This document shows positions 18,437 to 27,171 of a stretch of 64,000 nt of DNA, one piece after another. The position numbers and the translations under genes were made by a program. This DNA is from Desulfosarcina ovata subsp. ovata (GTDB lineage: Bacteria > Desulfobacterota > Desulfobacteria > Desulfobacterales > Desulfosarcinaceae), in the NCBI RefSeq assembly GCF_009689005.1, contig NZ_AP021879.1:1488001-1552000 (forward strand). The letters run 5' to 3'. Under the pieces are notes generated by a model. That model was not told the origin of the DNA and ran no database searches. It was given only the letters and a program-made list of their open reading frames with translations. Positions within the stretch are counted from its first letter, which is position 1, and every line of letters begins with the position of its first letter.

Positions 18437-19186
18437 TCAATGCCAGAACAGATCCGCTTTCTTCTGTCTGCTTTTTCGATAAATGGATACCAGCCATATG
18501 GAAAAAAACGGCGTCATGGTGGCGATAAAAAACACCAGGAGCGTCCGGTAGGCGGTGGGAACGAGATGGGGGTGCACATTCCAAATGATCCGATAAATGG
18601 TTGCGGCAAGCGGCTCCTTTTGGAGCGCCAGGAAGTATGCGGCCTTCCAGGCCAGCTCGGGCGTCAGGTGATTGGAGGCAAAGATCAGCGCGACGAAAAT
18701 AAGGATCCCTTTGACGGCCAGGGAAAACAGCCGGCCGATCAGCAGGGAATCCACCGCGTTTTTGGACAGGATGCCGATCCGGTATTTGCTTAAAAAGCAG
18801 CACAGGCCGCCTGCGATAATGATCGGCGAACAGGTTAAAGACCACAAAAACAGCTTCGATCGTACCAGCGGGAAATAGCGCTCCACCCAATCTTTCAAGC
18901 CGTCGTCGGACATGATCGGCAGGGTGAATGCGGTCAGCAGCGCAAAGATGATCCCTTCGATGAAACCGTTTCCAAAGCCCATGTTGAAAAAGTTGAGTTT
19001 CCCCCGGATGGTGAGAAAATCGTCCGGTATGTCCTGGCCGGAGCGTTCGATCACGGCGAACTGCTGGATCTGGGATATGGCGTCGATGATGTTGCCGAAG
19101 ATGGACTGGGTGCTGGACCGGCTCTGGCCTACCGGGACGATGTCGCCGCCGATCCCCGGATTTCCCGTGGTCTCTTTGTTTGCCAT
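18437..19186 (-). CDS. Multi-span membrane protein next to the coupling protein
   Basis: A protein of 249 residues with about four or five hydrophobic segments (near 75-95, 110-130, 150-165 and 210-235). The N-terminal 50 residues are hydrophilic and Gly/Ser/Gln-rich. No family is recognised with certainty. It ends nine bases before traD starts and is probably co-translated with it. Because this TraD has no membrane part, a role as its membrane partner is an attractive inference. Confidence 0.6.
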   Translation of the reverse strand: MANKETTGNPGIGGDIVPVGQSRSSTQSIFGNIIDAISQIQQFAVIERSGQDIPDDFLTIRGKLNFFNMGFGNGFIEGIIFALLTAFTLPIMSDDGLKDWVERYFPLVRSKLFLWSLTCSPIIIAGGLCCFLSKYRIGILSKNAVDSLLIGRLFSLAVKGILIFVALIFASNHLTPELAWKAAYFLALQKEPLAATIYRIIWNVHPHLVPTAYRTLLVFFIATMTPFFSIWLVSIYRKSRQKKADLFWH

Positions 19187-19198
19187 GATTCCGAATCC

Positions 19199-19471
19199 TC
19201 ATTTTCCAAGGAAGGTGAGCTTTGGGGCGATAAACGGCCAATAGTTCGTGAACCAGGCAACCAGCCAGGGAACGGCTGCCGCCCCGCAGACGGTCAACAG
19301 CGCAATCAACAGGTTGCGCATGATCAGGGCATGGATCAGTCCGGCGAAGCAGATGACGGCGCTTGCGAAAAGGACCGCCGAATATTCCGGAAAATACGTC
19401 CGGATAACCGATTCATAATACAGACCGGCGATAACGCCCGTGATCAGAATAAAGGCCGCTGCGATTTTGAT
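19199..19471 (-). CDS. Small three-span membrane protein with no standard start codon
   Basis: About 90 residues with three hydrophobic helices (FILITGVIAGLYY, SAVLFASAVICFAGLIHAL and LIALLTVCGAAAVPWLVAWF). A perfect GGAGG lies at 19478-19482, but the frame offers no ATG, GTG or TTG after it; the codon at the right distance (six bases) is AUC. The frame is open upstream to 19675 through the transglycosylase gene, with an ATG only at its far end. Start position is therefore uncertain. Function unknown. Confidence 0.5.
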   Translation of the reverse strand: MKIAAAFILITGVIAGLYYESVIRTYFPEYSAVLFASAVICFAGLIHALIMRNLLIALLTVCGAAAVPWLVAWFTNYWPFIAPKLTFLGK

Positions 19472-19521
19472 GATTTGCCTCCCTGCATCGACCCCTGGAA
19501 CGACGGTGAACGGGGAAAGGC

Positions 19522-19974
19522 CTATGGCTGCTTTGCCGCGGCGAGTCTCTTTTTCACTTTCCGGATATAGGCCAATCCACGTTTGCGTTTTGCGCGACTC
19601 TTGGCATCCGCAACCCCGCAACCGGTATGGTAGCAGGCCACGGCATCCCAATCGTAGCCGTATCGGGCGATGCATTGCTTTAAAATCCAGGCGCCGACCA
19701 TGGTGCAGTAGCAGGCGTCGAACAACGTCGCATAATGGGCGCCCAGGTGTTTCTTCCAGAAGCTGTTGATCTGCATGTGGCCGATATCCACCGTGCCGGA
19801 GGCGGCATTATAATTTACCGCATGAATGTCGCCGTTGCTTTCCACGTCCGAGATCGCTTTCAGCAAAAGGGGCGATATGCCATAGCGAGCGCCGGCTTTT
19901 TTAAAACAATAGCCGTGCACATTCGGGGCGAGAGCGGTCAATACGATCAGTGCGGCAGCAACCCTAAGGCCCAT
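19522..19974 (-). CDS. Lytic transglycosylase of the transfer system (VirB1/Orf169 type)
   Basis: A protein of 150 residues with a signal peptide and a goose-lysozyme-like SLT domain: ISPLLLKAISDVESN contains the catalytic Glu, followed by GTVDIGHMQINSFW and VACYHTGCG. Such enzymes open peptidoglycan locally for the mating channel. The start at 19974 follows the dsbC-like stop by four bases. The basic C-terminal tail (RAKRKRGLAYIRKVKKRL) is typical of the family. Confidence 0.85.
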   Translation of the reverse strand: MGLRVAAALIVLTALAPNVHGYCFKKAGARYGISPLLLKAISDVESNGDIHAVNYNAASGTVDIGHMQINSFWKKHLGAHYATLFDACYCTMVGAWILKQCIARYGYDWDAVACYHTGCGVADAKSRAKRKRGLAYIRKVKKRLAAAKQP

Positions 19975-19978
19975 CTCT

Positions 19979-20728
19979 TCAGTCCATGCTCTGCAGAATC
20001 TTCTCAACGGCCGTCATATTGGCGCCGTTTACAAACCGGCCGTCATCGAAAATAAATACCGGCACACCGCCGATACCCGCTTTGCCGATCACATTCTTGG
20101 CGGCCTTGACCCGTTCTTCTCCCCGTTTGCATCGATGCCTTTCGTCAAAGGGCCGGCTTTTCCACTTATGTTCCGTATACTGATCCAGGGAAAAATCCCG
20201 GCATACCGCCTCGATTGATTTATGGTCCCCTTCCTGTCCGTGAACCGAATACAAAACCGCCTTCACCGAAACACCGTAGGTTTCTGCCAATGGAATGATT
20301 TTCTCGGCGGCCGTGTTGCAATGACCGCACAAGGGATCGGTGATCAAATAGATCGTCCGGCCGTTGTTTTCCGCGGGCAGATAAACAATGGCAGCGACCG
20401 CGTCGAGCCGGGGAATCAGCTTCGCAAAGTTGTCGGCTTTCAGCGCATCGATCCTTTTCCTGGTCACCTGGGTTCTGTGCTTGAGCATTTCGCCGGCGAT
20501 AATGAAGTCGTTGCCCGCAAACAGCGGTACATATTCGTTGCCGATCTTCAGGACAATCTCGCACAGCGAATCCATATTCTGCTTTGATACGATCTGCCCG
20601 GCGGGTATGGGAGAATGCGTCCGCAACCAGTCAAGATCGATATTTCGGCAGGGATCGTTTTCCCGGGCAAAGCCGGTGGCGTGGATGAATGCAATCACCA
20701 CGGCCACTATCATCATTCTCATTTTCAT
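19979..20728 (-). CDS. DsbC-like thiol:disulfide interchange protein
   Basis: A periplasmic protein of 249 residues with a signal peptide. The C-terminal thioredoxin fold has ITDPLCGHCNTAAEKI with a CGHC active site and GVPVFIFDDGR with the cis-Pro loop. The N-terminal part resembles the DsbC dimerisation region. It is likely to shuffle disulfides of the Cys-rich TraN, TraU and TraH proteins. AAAGGAC precedes the ATG. Many F-like and SXT-like elements carry such a gene here. Confidence 0.85.
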   Translation of the reverse strand: MKMRMMIVAVVIAFIHATGFARENDPCRNIDLDWLRTHSPIPAGQIVSKQNMDSLCEIVLKIGNEYVPLFAGNDFIIAGEMLKHRTQVTRKRIDALKADNFAKLIPRLDAVAAIVYLPAENNGRTIYLITDPLCGHCNTAAEKIIPLAETYGVSVKAVLYSVHGQEGDHKSIEAVCRDFSLDQYTEHKWKSRPFDERHRCKRGEERVKAAKNVIGKAGIGGVPVFIFDDGRFVNGANMTAVEKILQSMD

Positions 20729-20761
20729 TTGATTGTCCTTTCTTTTCTAACGGATGGGTAT

Positions 20762-21256
20762 TCAGTCAAATTCCAATGCGGTTTTCATCAGTTTTTCCGT
20801 GTCGGAGACTTGCGTGTTTACCGCATCAGAAGCCTCATGGCCGTTGTCCGCAGAATTGAGGCAGCCGGGCGTCGGTTGAATGCCAACCGGTGCCTGCCGC
20901 ATGTCTTTGGCGGAAAATAGTGCGTGCATCTTTCTGCCGATTTTCGACGCCAGCCAGTTGATTATGGCCATCTGGACAACCAGTGAGCGGTGTCTTGAAG
21001 CGATGGCCCGCAACCGGCGCACGATATCCTCATTTGCAAGGGAAAGCCGGAATCGGGTCGGACGGGACGGTTTCTTTTGGCTGGATGGAAAAACGGCCGA
21101 GGTAAATCGGTTGCGGCCATTTGCCTGCTCATTGGCAAACCAGGCATCGAGGGCCAGTTCGACAAAAAGCGACCGGTGGCCGGCCGGGATCGCCCGGAGC
21201 TGTTTGGCAGTATCGTCGTCTGCAAGGGAGAATTGGAACCGCACCGGCTCAGCCAT
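20762..21256 (-). CDS. Tandem ribbon-helix-helix-like DNA-binding protein, ParR-type partner
   Basis: A protein of 164 residues with an internal duplication: FQFSLADDDTAKQLRAI...HRSLFVELALDAWF (about 6-40) and FRLSLANEDIVRRLRAI...HRSLVVQMAIINWL (about 68-102). Each unit has a short strand followed by two helices, as in ribbon-helix-helix proteins. It overlaps the end of the ParM-like gene by eight bases. ParM operons usually place a ribbon-helix-helix ParR directly after parM, so it is probably the DNA adaptor. A single chain with two units is unusual. Confidence 0.6.
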   Translation of the reverse strand: MAEPVRFQFSLADDDTAKQLRAIPAGHRSLFVELALDAWFANEQANGRNRFTSAVFPSSQKKPSRPTRFRLSLANEDIVRRLRAIASRHRSLVVQMAIINWLASKIGRKMHALFSAKDMRQAPVGIQPTPGCLNSADNGHEASDAVNTQVSDTEKLMKTALEFD

Positions 21257-22337
21257 TTTTGACGCCCTTCAAATATTTGTAAAACCCTCCGGCATTGCTG
21301 TATTCCGCATCAACCGGCACCAGCAGAAAGCCCCCTGAGTATTTTCGTTTGAATGTATCGGCCACATAATAGGCGCCGCCGCCGGCAACGATGAGTTTGC
21401 GGGTGGTTTTCAATACATCGGAAAGCTTGGACTGGATCTGCCGGTGCAAAAAGTCGGCGTAATCGGAGGTCAGCCGGGCAATGGTTGCGGAAAGATCGAT
21501 TGGCTTGCCATACTTTGTGGCCCGGCGCTCGACCAATACGTTTTTTATCGTCTGTTCGCCAAGTTCCAGGCCCATCCTTTTCAGTTCAATATCAAGGTCT
21601 CTGCAGATCCGGCAGATTCCTGCACCCTCAAGCATATTGGACCACTCAGAGCTGGATCTACCTTTTTGGACACAGAGAATGTCGATGGTATTGAATCCGA
21701 TGTCCAGGATAAGCAGATCGCTTCCCAGCCATTTTCTGTCGGGCCTGCAATGGTCGTCGAACAAAAAATCCAGCAATATGCCCTGGCCCTGGGCCTGGAT
21801 CGCCAGCCGGCTGATGTCGACCCTGCAGCCCGTCACCTCGAAACGGGCCAGCCGCCTGGCCAGTTCATTTTTTTTCTCTTTGTAGTAGGCCAGAGGCAAC
21901 CCAAGACAGACTTCCGCGGAGGTGCAAACCGTTTCTATCGGCAGATGATAATGCCGGGCCGCATGCTCGAATGCCTTGAAAATCAGAAGCGGACCAAATT
22001 CCACGATGAAATCGATATCCCGTGTGGGCAGTATATTGATGCTTCCAAGGGCATCGCTTCCCAAAAGGTATTTCGAATTTTCAAAACCGTACTCCACTTG
22101 AGCATCGTCCAGACCCGTAATCGCTCTGCTTTTTACCCGGGCCACTGCGGTCGGGAACTTGAATTTAACGATATCAGCTTTTTTGTTGCCGCCGATCTTT
22201 GCCGAGACGACTTTCACGTCACCGAACCCGATATCGATGCCCATTCTTAGGATTGGAGAAAATGCCATTCTTGCGATCTCGTTTTTTAGTGTTATTACGG
22301 TTTGATCCACCACGAAATGTTCCTGACGGTCATGCAT
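21249..22337 (-). CDS. ParM/StbA-like actin-type ATPase
   Basis: A protein of about 362 residues of the actin/Hsp70 ATPase fold: MGIDIGFGDVKVV is the phosphate-1 loop, LLILDIGFNTIDILCV the phosphate-2 loop and LIVAGGGAYYVAD the adenosine loop. ParM-like filaments segregate plasmids and some ICEs in their circular form. The start at 22337 has AGGA nine bases upstream; 22268 (MAFSPI) is an alternative, and the frame is open to 22448. It is divergent from the toxin-antitoxin pair at 22523, with a palindrome between. Confidence 0.8.
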   Translation of the reverse strand: MHDRQEHFVVDQTVITLKNEIARMAFSPILRMGIDIGFGDVKVVSAKIGGNKKADIVKFKFPTAVARVKSRAITGLDDAQVEYGFENSKYLLGSDALGSINILPTRDIDFIVEFGPLLIFKAFEHAARHYHLPIETVCTSAEVCLGLPLAYYKEKKNELARRLARFEVTGCRVDISRLAIQAQGQGILLDFLFDDHCRPDRKWLGSDLLILDIGFNTIDILCVQKGRSSSEWSNMLEGAGICRICRDLDIELKRMGLELGEQTIKNVLVERRATKYGKPIDLSATIARLTSDYADFLHRQIQSKLSDVLKTTRKLIVAGGGAYYVADTFKRKYSGGFLLVPVDAEYSNAGGFYKYLKGVKNG

Positions 22338-22424
22338 GGGTCGATGTCCTAATAATAGGCGTACGGTTAAAAAAACGATTCGACCCATTTCCCGGTAAAT
22401 GGCATTCTTGTATATTCCCCTTGA

Positions 22425-22447
22425 TGTAAACACTTTTAGTGTGTACA
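22425..22447. promoter_or_regulatory. Palindromic operator between parM-like gene and antitoxin
   Basis: TGTAAACACT, three T residues, then AGTGTGTACA form an inverted repeat with nine of ten positions matching. It lies in the divergent intergenic region, 75 bases before the antitoxin gene. It is a likely operator for the antitoxin complex or for the ribbon-helix-helix protein; the owner cannot be told from sequence. Confidence 0.55.
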
Positions 22448-22522
22448 CTTAAAAACGGTACTTCATGGAGCGAAAGATGGCGCCGTTTCGATGAAATGCC
22501 GCATCAATCGGGAGGTCAAGGA

Positions 22523-22762
22523 ATGCAAAGGGTAAGTGTACGCGAAGCGAGGCAAAATATCGGACGGCTGTTAAACGCAGTGTCCGCCGGTGAAAAAGTC
22601 ATCATCACCCGTCGTGGGAAACCGGTCGCGAAACTGGTGTTAATCGACAAGAACGATGAAGACCTTCGTTTCCCGGATCGTCGCGAATTCCGTTCAAAAT
22701 TGCCGCCTTCGAAACAAGCAAGTTCAAAGATGATTCGTGAGATGCGAAATGAGCGAGGCTGA
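22523..22762 (+). CDS. Phd/YefM-family antitoxin
   Basis: A 79-residue protein with the Phd/YefM fold: RVSVREARQNIGRLLNAV, then GEKVIITRRGKPVAKLVLID, the classical DNA-binding N-terminus. The C-terminal 30 residues are charged and would wrap the toxin. The ATG at 22523 follows GGAGGT; the frame is open further upstream but without a ribosome site. It overlaps the toxin gene by 14 bases, so translation is coupled. Confidence 0.88.
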   Translation: MQRVSVREARQNIGRLLNAVSAGEKVIITRRGKPVAKLVLIDKNDEDLRFPDRREFRSKLPPSKQASSKMIREMRNERG

Positions 22763-23186
22763 ACGCTTTTACCTGGATACGAGCGCTCTGCTTCCTTATT
22801 ATCGGGAAGAGTCGGTCAGCAGGAAAATACAGGATCTATTGATCTCCTTTCAACCTCCGGTGATCATCAGCGATCTCGTGAAGGTCGAGTTTGCCTCCGC
22901 TCTGGCTCGCTGGGTGCGTATGGATGAAATATTGGAGGAACAAGCCGTCCTGCTTGAAAAGACCTTTACAAAGGATGTCAATGCAGGACTTTTCCTATCC
23001 AAACCGATGAAGTCCACTTATTATTCTCAAGCCGAAAGATGGATTACCTCCAGAAAAACCGCTTTGAGAACGCTCGATGCGCTGCATCTGGCTTGTTCCT
23101 GGAGTCTGGATGCGGAGCTGGTTACATGTGACCGGATTCTTCACCAGGCCGCAAAGAAGCTTGGAGTCCCAAGTCGACTGGTCTGA
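22749..23186 (+). CDS. PIN-domain (VapC-like) toxin
   Basis: A 145-residue PIN-domain ribonuclease: FYLDTSALLPYY holds the first acidic residue, LVKVEFASALARW the second and RTLDALHLACSWSL the third, with a final acidic in ELVTCDRI. PIN toxins cleave RNA, often initiator tRNA, until neutralised. Together with the antitoxin gene it forms an addiction module that would stabilise the conjugative element. It points against the transfer genes. Confidence 0.88.
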   Translation: MSEAERFYLDTSALLPYYREESVSRKIQDLLISFQPPVIISDLVKVEFASALARWVRMDEILEEQAVLLEKTFTKDVNAGLFLSKPMKSTYYSQAERWITSRKTALRTLDALHLACSWSLDAELVTCDRILHQAAKKLGVPSRLV

Positions 23187-23233
23187 CCGGAGGATGAGCA
23201 AAGGCTCTATCCGAATCGTTGGAGGACTTATTC

Positions 23234-23461
23234 ATGGCAACCTTGATAACTATAGCTGTCGCGACATACTGCATCGTCGTAGTTTTCATAATGATTGAAA
23301 AGAAAGTCGGTACCAAAACGCCCCCAGAGAAGAGAGGGCTGGAACAGGGTAACCTTGATTGGATTGATGAAAACGATGAGGATTATAAATGGTTTGACTT
23401 CGCATCCGGATTATCGGACACCCCATCGTCAGAAACTCCATGCCGCCCTTTGGACAAATAA
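23234..23461 (+). CDS. Small single-span membrane protein
   Basis: A 75-residue product with one N-terminal membrane span (LITIAVATYCIVVVFIMI) and an acidic tail (DWIDENDEDYKWFDF). The ATG follows GGAGG by nine bases, a strong site. It may be cotranscribed with the toxin-antitoxin pair 48 bases upstream, and it converges on traG. No family is recognised; entry exclusion or regulation of the pair are mere possibilities. Confidence 0.55.
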   Translation: MATLITIAVATYCIVVVFIMIEKKVGTKTPPEKRGLEQGNLDWIDENDEDYKWFDFASGLSDTPSSETPCRPLDK

Positions 23462-23489
23462 ACCGCACAGTTCATCTACAGCCCATAAT

Positions 23490-26400
23490 TTATGTATCGT
23501 CAGGTTTACTGCTTTTATTTGTTGACGGCGGCATCATCTGATCCATCAGTTGATCAAAGTTTTCCTGGTAATGTTTTCTGGCTGCCTGTCCGTCGTGCGC
23601 TTCTTTTGTCAGACCGATTCGACCGGACTTATACCCCCGTTTTGTAAGGCCATCGCATTCGTTTCGTAACAATGCATCGGCTTTGTCATAATCCACATAC
23701 CCGGATTGATCCTCGGACTCCTCGATTGCATGGAGCAACGATGCGCCGATCTGATTGATTTGCTGGCGGTTGGAGTGCGACAGCTCCATTCCGCCGGATA
23801 GGCCAAACCCCTTTTTGCCTCCGGGTTTACCGATAGAGGCCCCGAGGCCTCCTCTACCACCAATAGCTTTTATTTCATCAACGCCGATAATATTGCCTAC
23901 CGTTCGGGCCATGTTGTTGACAAATGCCAGCCGGGTGGCCTCATCGTTCAGGTCATAGAATTTAAGCATGTTGCCATGGGATTTATCGTACAAATTCCGG
24001 TAGGCTTCATCGGGCTTGAAGTTCACATTCTGGCTGATGTCTCTGTCGGTGATCTCACCGGTGACCGTATTGTACCGAAAGCTCACGGCACGGCCATTGT
24101 CCAGTGTGCCGGAGATATCCTGCATGACCCCTTTGGACCGGATCTCACCGGATACCAGGTTCAGGGTTCCGTTTGCATCTTGAAAGGCCATCGTCTCGCC
24201 GTTTTTCAAATGGCGGACATGGGAAGCCACGTCTCTGGTTTCCGACCCCTTGCTGAGTAGAACGTATCCGGTCTTTCCCGTGTCCGGGTCCTTATAGACC
24301 ACCTGGTATCCATCGGCGGAGTCTTTTTCCACATGCATATTGGATTGAGTAAAGGCCCGGCCCGATTCGCCATGAACGAACAGAGCGGTTTCGCCGTTGG
24401 CCGAGCTTTTGATGGAATAAAACCCTTCCCGGGAAAGCCCCAGGTCGCGGGCCTGATCCCTGGTCAGGGCGCCTTTGTGCTCCCGATAATCCTGGCTGGT
24501 AATCACCGTTCCTTTGTTAACGGCCACAAAGCCGGTCTTAAGATTGCCGTCGTTGTCCAGATACATATTCATCCGGGCCTTGGCGCCGATGATATCCCTG
24601 CCTTGCACATCCACGCCCTGACTTTTCAGAAACTGTCCAAAATGACTGGCCTCTTTTTCGCCCCGGATGGTGGTTTCCAGGCCCCCTTGGGCGCGAAGCT
24701 GGGCGCTGCCCATGTCGGTGGCCAGCATGGCTTTGATATTGGATCGGGTTTGCTTGGAAAGATACCCGTCGGAAGCGATCTCCTCCATGGCGGTGCGTTT
24801 GAGATGCTTTGCCGCCGCATCGTACAGCTGGGCCGACTGGGTTCGAAAATAGGTGTTGTCGCCCGCGGCAAACAGATGGTCCTGCTTGGCAATGGCTTCA
24901 AAGGAACGGGCCCTTCCCAGGGCCTCCCCCACTTCCTGGGGTGTGACCCGGTGCTGTCTCAGGCTGTGCAGCATGCCGGCGGTCTGGCTCTGGCTGTACT
25001 GGGCTTCATGGCGCAGGAGCCGGTTGGTGTTGCCGCCAAAGTAGCTGCCGGCCATTTTTTCAACGGTCTCGGCGGTTAAAAACCCCTTGCGGCTGTCGAT
25101 ATCGGCCCGCATGGACTGATAATCGGCCATGGTGCCGTCAAATCCGTCCGTCTGTGCCGACCGGAAGGCTTTTTCCACCCCCAGGGCATTGCCGTATCCG
25201 GTTTCCGCCTGAACATGCTTGCCGAAATCGAGCGCTTCCATGGCAGAGATATTGTACCCCTGGGCGATCTTGTTCATGGCAAGGGCGGACGATGCCGTCG
25301 AATGCTGCATATAGTCCTGGGTCATCTGGATGGTGTCGTCATTGCTGAGGCCGTGGGCGTTGCCCCATTTCAAGACGGCGTCGGAGTGGGACACCTTTTC
25401 CTTGAGATGGGTCAGGTTGGCCGCCGACATCCGGGTGGCGGCAGCGCCGGCATTGGCCATCTGGCCGCCGAAGGCTTTTACCGCGGCATCCTTTGTCCGG
25501 TATTCGGTCTGCTTGCCGTATAGGGCCGCCCTTGCCTGGTTGGCCATCCCATAGCTGTTGTGCAGCACCTGGGTGGGAACCGATTCGGTAAGGTTGCTTT
25601 TTCTTCCCGCGCTTTTGGACGGATCGATGGCCTCCATGGCGGCACCGGCGCCGGCACTTGCCATCTGGCCGCCCGGTGATGTCAGGGTTCGTGCCCACAT
25701 GCTGCCGCCGATGCGGGTCAACACGCCGGCAAATATGCTGGCGAACATGATGCTCATGACCTTGTACTGGGCAAAACAGGCATAGGCCTTCATGGCGTCG
25801 GACTGGAACAGCAAAAAAGATTTCAGCCCCAGCTGGCCGTCCTTGATCTCGGTCATGATATCAATGGCCTTGTCCATGGCAAATTCATGCAACAGGGCAT
25901 CGCAAACCCCCCAGGCGATGAAAAAGACAAAGGCCCCCATGATAAAGGAAAGCATCCGGGCATAAAACGGTGTTGCCGCAAGGATCAGGAAAAAGGGCAT
26001 GATCCCCACAAAGATGGCAAACAACATGGCCTGCATGTGGGGCATCCAATCTCCGGCGGCGATGCCGGCGCCCACCAGGCGGTTGCCCATATTCATGGAA
26101 CTGGTGACCTTGATGGCGTTGTCCGGGTTGGCCTCCTGAAGGGCACCGTACAGTTCGCTGGCCATTAAATGCTGTCGCATCAATTGGGATGAGGTGACGA
26201 CCACGCCCAACATCCTGGCGTTGGATAGCAGGTCGGCCGCTTTGGTCCGGCACAGGGTCACCATGTCCGGACCCGCGGCACCGGTAACATTGTGATTATA
26301 GCCGGCCCGAAGACACCGCTCGGTCCAGTACTTCTGGTTGGCGGTGCTAACATCGGTCATGGCGGCCAGTTCCGCCTGGATCTGCGACCAGGCGGAAAAA

Positions 26401-27158
26401 CAGGAGCTGGTTGCCCCGGTGGGGTTGGCATTGTCCCTGTAAATCGTAAACACGGCCGGGTTGGAGGCCTGGGAGAAGATGGGGATGAAATCGGTGTTCA
26501 CGTTAATCTGATCCAGGGTGAGGGTGGTGCCAGGCCGGGATATCTCGAAAAAAAGACAGTCGTTTACATAATTTCTCAAATTGGTGTTCAGGTAGCTTCC
26601 GGTGGTGCCGGTGCCGGACATGTCCACCCCTTGGGCAAATGCCTTGGCAAAGATGTTGAAAGTGACGCCGCCGGGGTTGTCGATGAACGAATCGGGACTG
26701 CCGCTGGTTTCGATGATGTGGATCAGGCCGTTTTCGATCTTTTTGGCAAGGCCGGCGATAAAGATGACCCCGTCGGGCACGCCGCCGATGGTAATGGACT
26801 GATTGTTGGTTTCATCGAAGATGACCAAATCGGATCTTGGCTCGATAAAGGTCTTGAAGATGATCAGTCCGAATATGATGGTGCCGATCCACGACACCCA
26901 GGAGGTCGCCCGGGCGCGGCCCTCAAACACCGACCGGCTGATGACAATACAGCCGGCGATGAAGATGCCGATCACGATAAAGGTGAAAAACAGATTGTTG
27001 TAGCCGGCATCGCTCATGATCAGGGCCAGCCGCCTGAAGGTATGGGCATAGACATCGAATCCGCCCTGGACGGTGATGACCTGCAGGCTGGCCGGCACCG
27101 CGGCAAAGGCGCCGGAAGGGATTACGGCAAACAGGATGATATAGACTATTCTTCTCAT
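23490..27158 (-). CDS. traG: TraG, mating-pair stabilisation and pilus assembly protein
   Basis: A 1222-residue inner-membrane protein, within the size range of F-type TraG. After a signal-like start come membrane spans near 50-75, 85-105, 375-430 and 450-480. The long C-terminal region is periplasmic, rich in Ala, Gln and Lys helices and later in beta segments. TraG N-terminus supports pilus assembly; its C-terminus takes part in mating-pair stabilisation and, in F, in exclusion. The C-terminus ends with a short Ser/Pro/Asp tail. It is followed leftwards by the oppositely oriented small genes. Confidence 0.85.
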   Translation of the reverse strand: MRRIVYIILFAVIPSGAFAAVPASLQVITVQGGFDVYAHTFRRLALIMSDAGYNNLFFTFIVIGIFIAGCIVISRSVFEGRARATSWVSWIGTIIFGLIIFKTFIEPRSDLVIFDETNNQSITIGGVPDGVIFIAGLAKKIENGLIHIIETSGSPDSFIDNPGGVTFNIFAKAFAQGVDMSGTGTTGSYLNTNLRNYVNDCLFFEISRPGTTLTLDQINVNTDFIPIFSQASNPAVFTIYRDNANPTGATSSCFSAWSQIQAELAAMTDVSTANQKYWTERCLRAGYNHNVTGAAGPDMVTLCRTKAADLLSNARMLGVVVTSSQLMRQHLMASELYGALQEANPDNAIKVTSSMNMGNRLVGAGIAAGDWMPHMQAMLFAIFVGIMPFFLILAATPFYARMLSFIMGAFVFFIAWGVCDALLHEFAMDKAIDIMTEIKDGQLGLKSFLLFQSDAMKAYACFAQYKVMSIMFASIFAGVLTRIGGSMWARTLTSPGGQMASAGAGAAMEAIDPSKSAGRKSNLTESVPTQVLHNSYGMANQARAALYGKQTEYRTKDAAVKAFGGQMANAGAAATRMSAANLTHLKEKVSHSDAVLKWGNAHGLSNDDTIQMTQDYMQHSTASSALAMNKIAQGYNISAMEALDFGKHVQAETGYGNALGVEKAFRSAQTDGFDGTMADYQSMRADIDSRKGFLTAETVEKMAGSYFGGNTNRLLRHEAQYSQSQTAGMLHSLRQHRVTPQEVGEALGRARSFEAIAKQDHLFAAGDNTYFRTQSAQLYDAAAKHLKRTAMEEIASDGYLSKQTRSNIKAMLATDMGSAQLRAQGGLETTIRGEKEASHFGQFLKSQGVDVQGRDIIGAKARMNMYLDNDGNLKTGFVAVNKGTVITSQDYREHKGALTRDQARDLGLSREGFYSIKSSANGETALFVHGESGRAFTQSNMHVEKDSADGYQVVYKDPDTGKTGYVLLSKGSETRDVASHVRHLKNGETMAFQDANGTLNLVSGEIRSKGVMQDISGTLDNGRAVSFRYNTVTGEITDRDISQNVNFKPDEAYRNLYDKSHGNMLKFYDLNDEATRLAFVNNMARTVGNIIGVDEIKAIGGRGGLGASIGKPGGKKGFGLSGGMELSHSNRQQINQIGASLLHAIEESEDQSGYVDYDKADALLRNECDGLTKRGYKSGRIGLTKEAHDGQAARKHYQENFDQLMDQMMPPSTNKSSKPDDT

Positions 27159-27171
27159 CGACGCATGGTTC

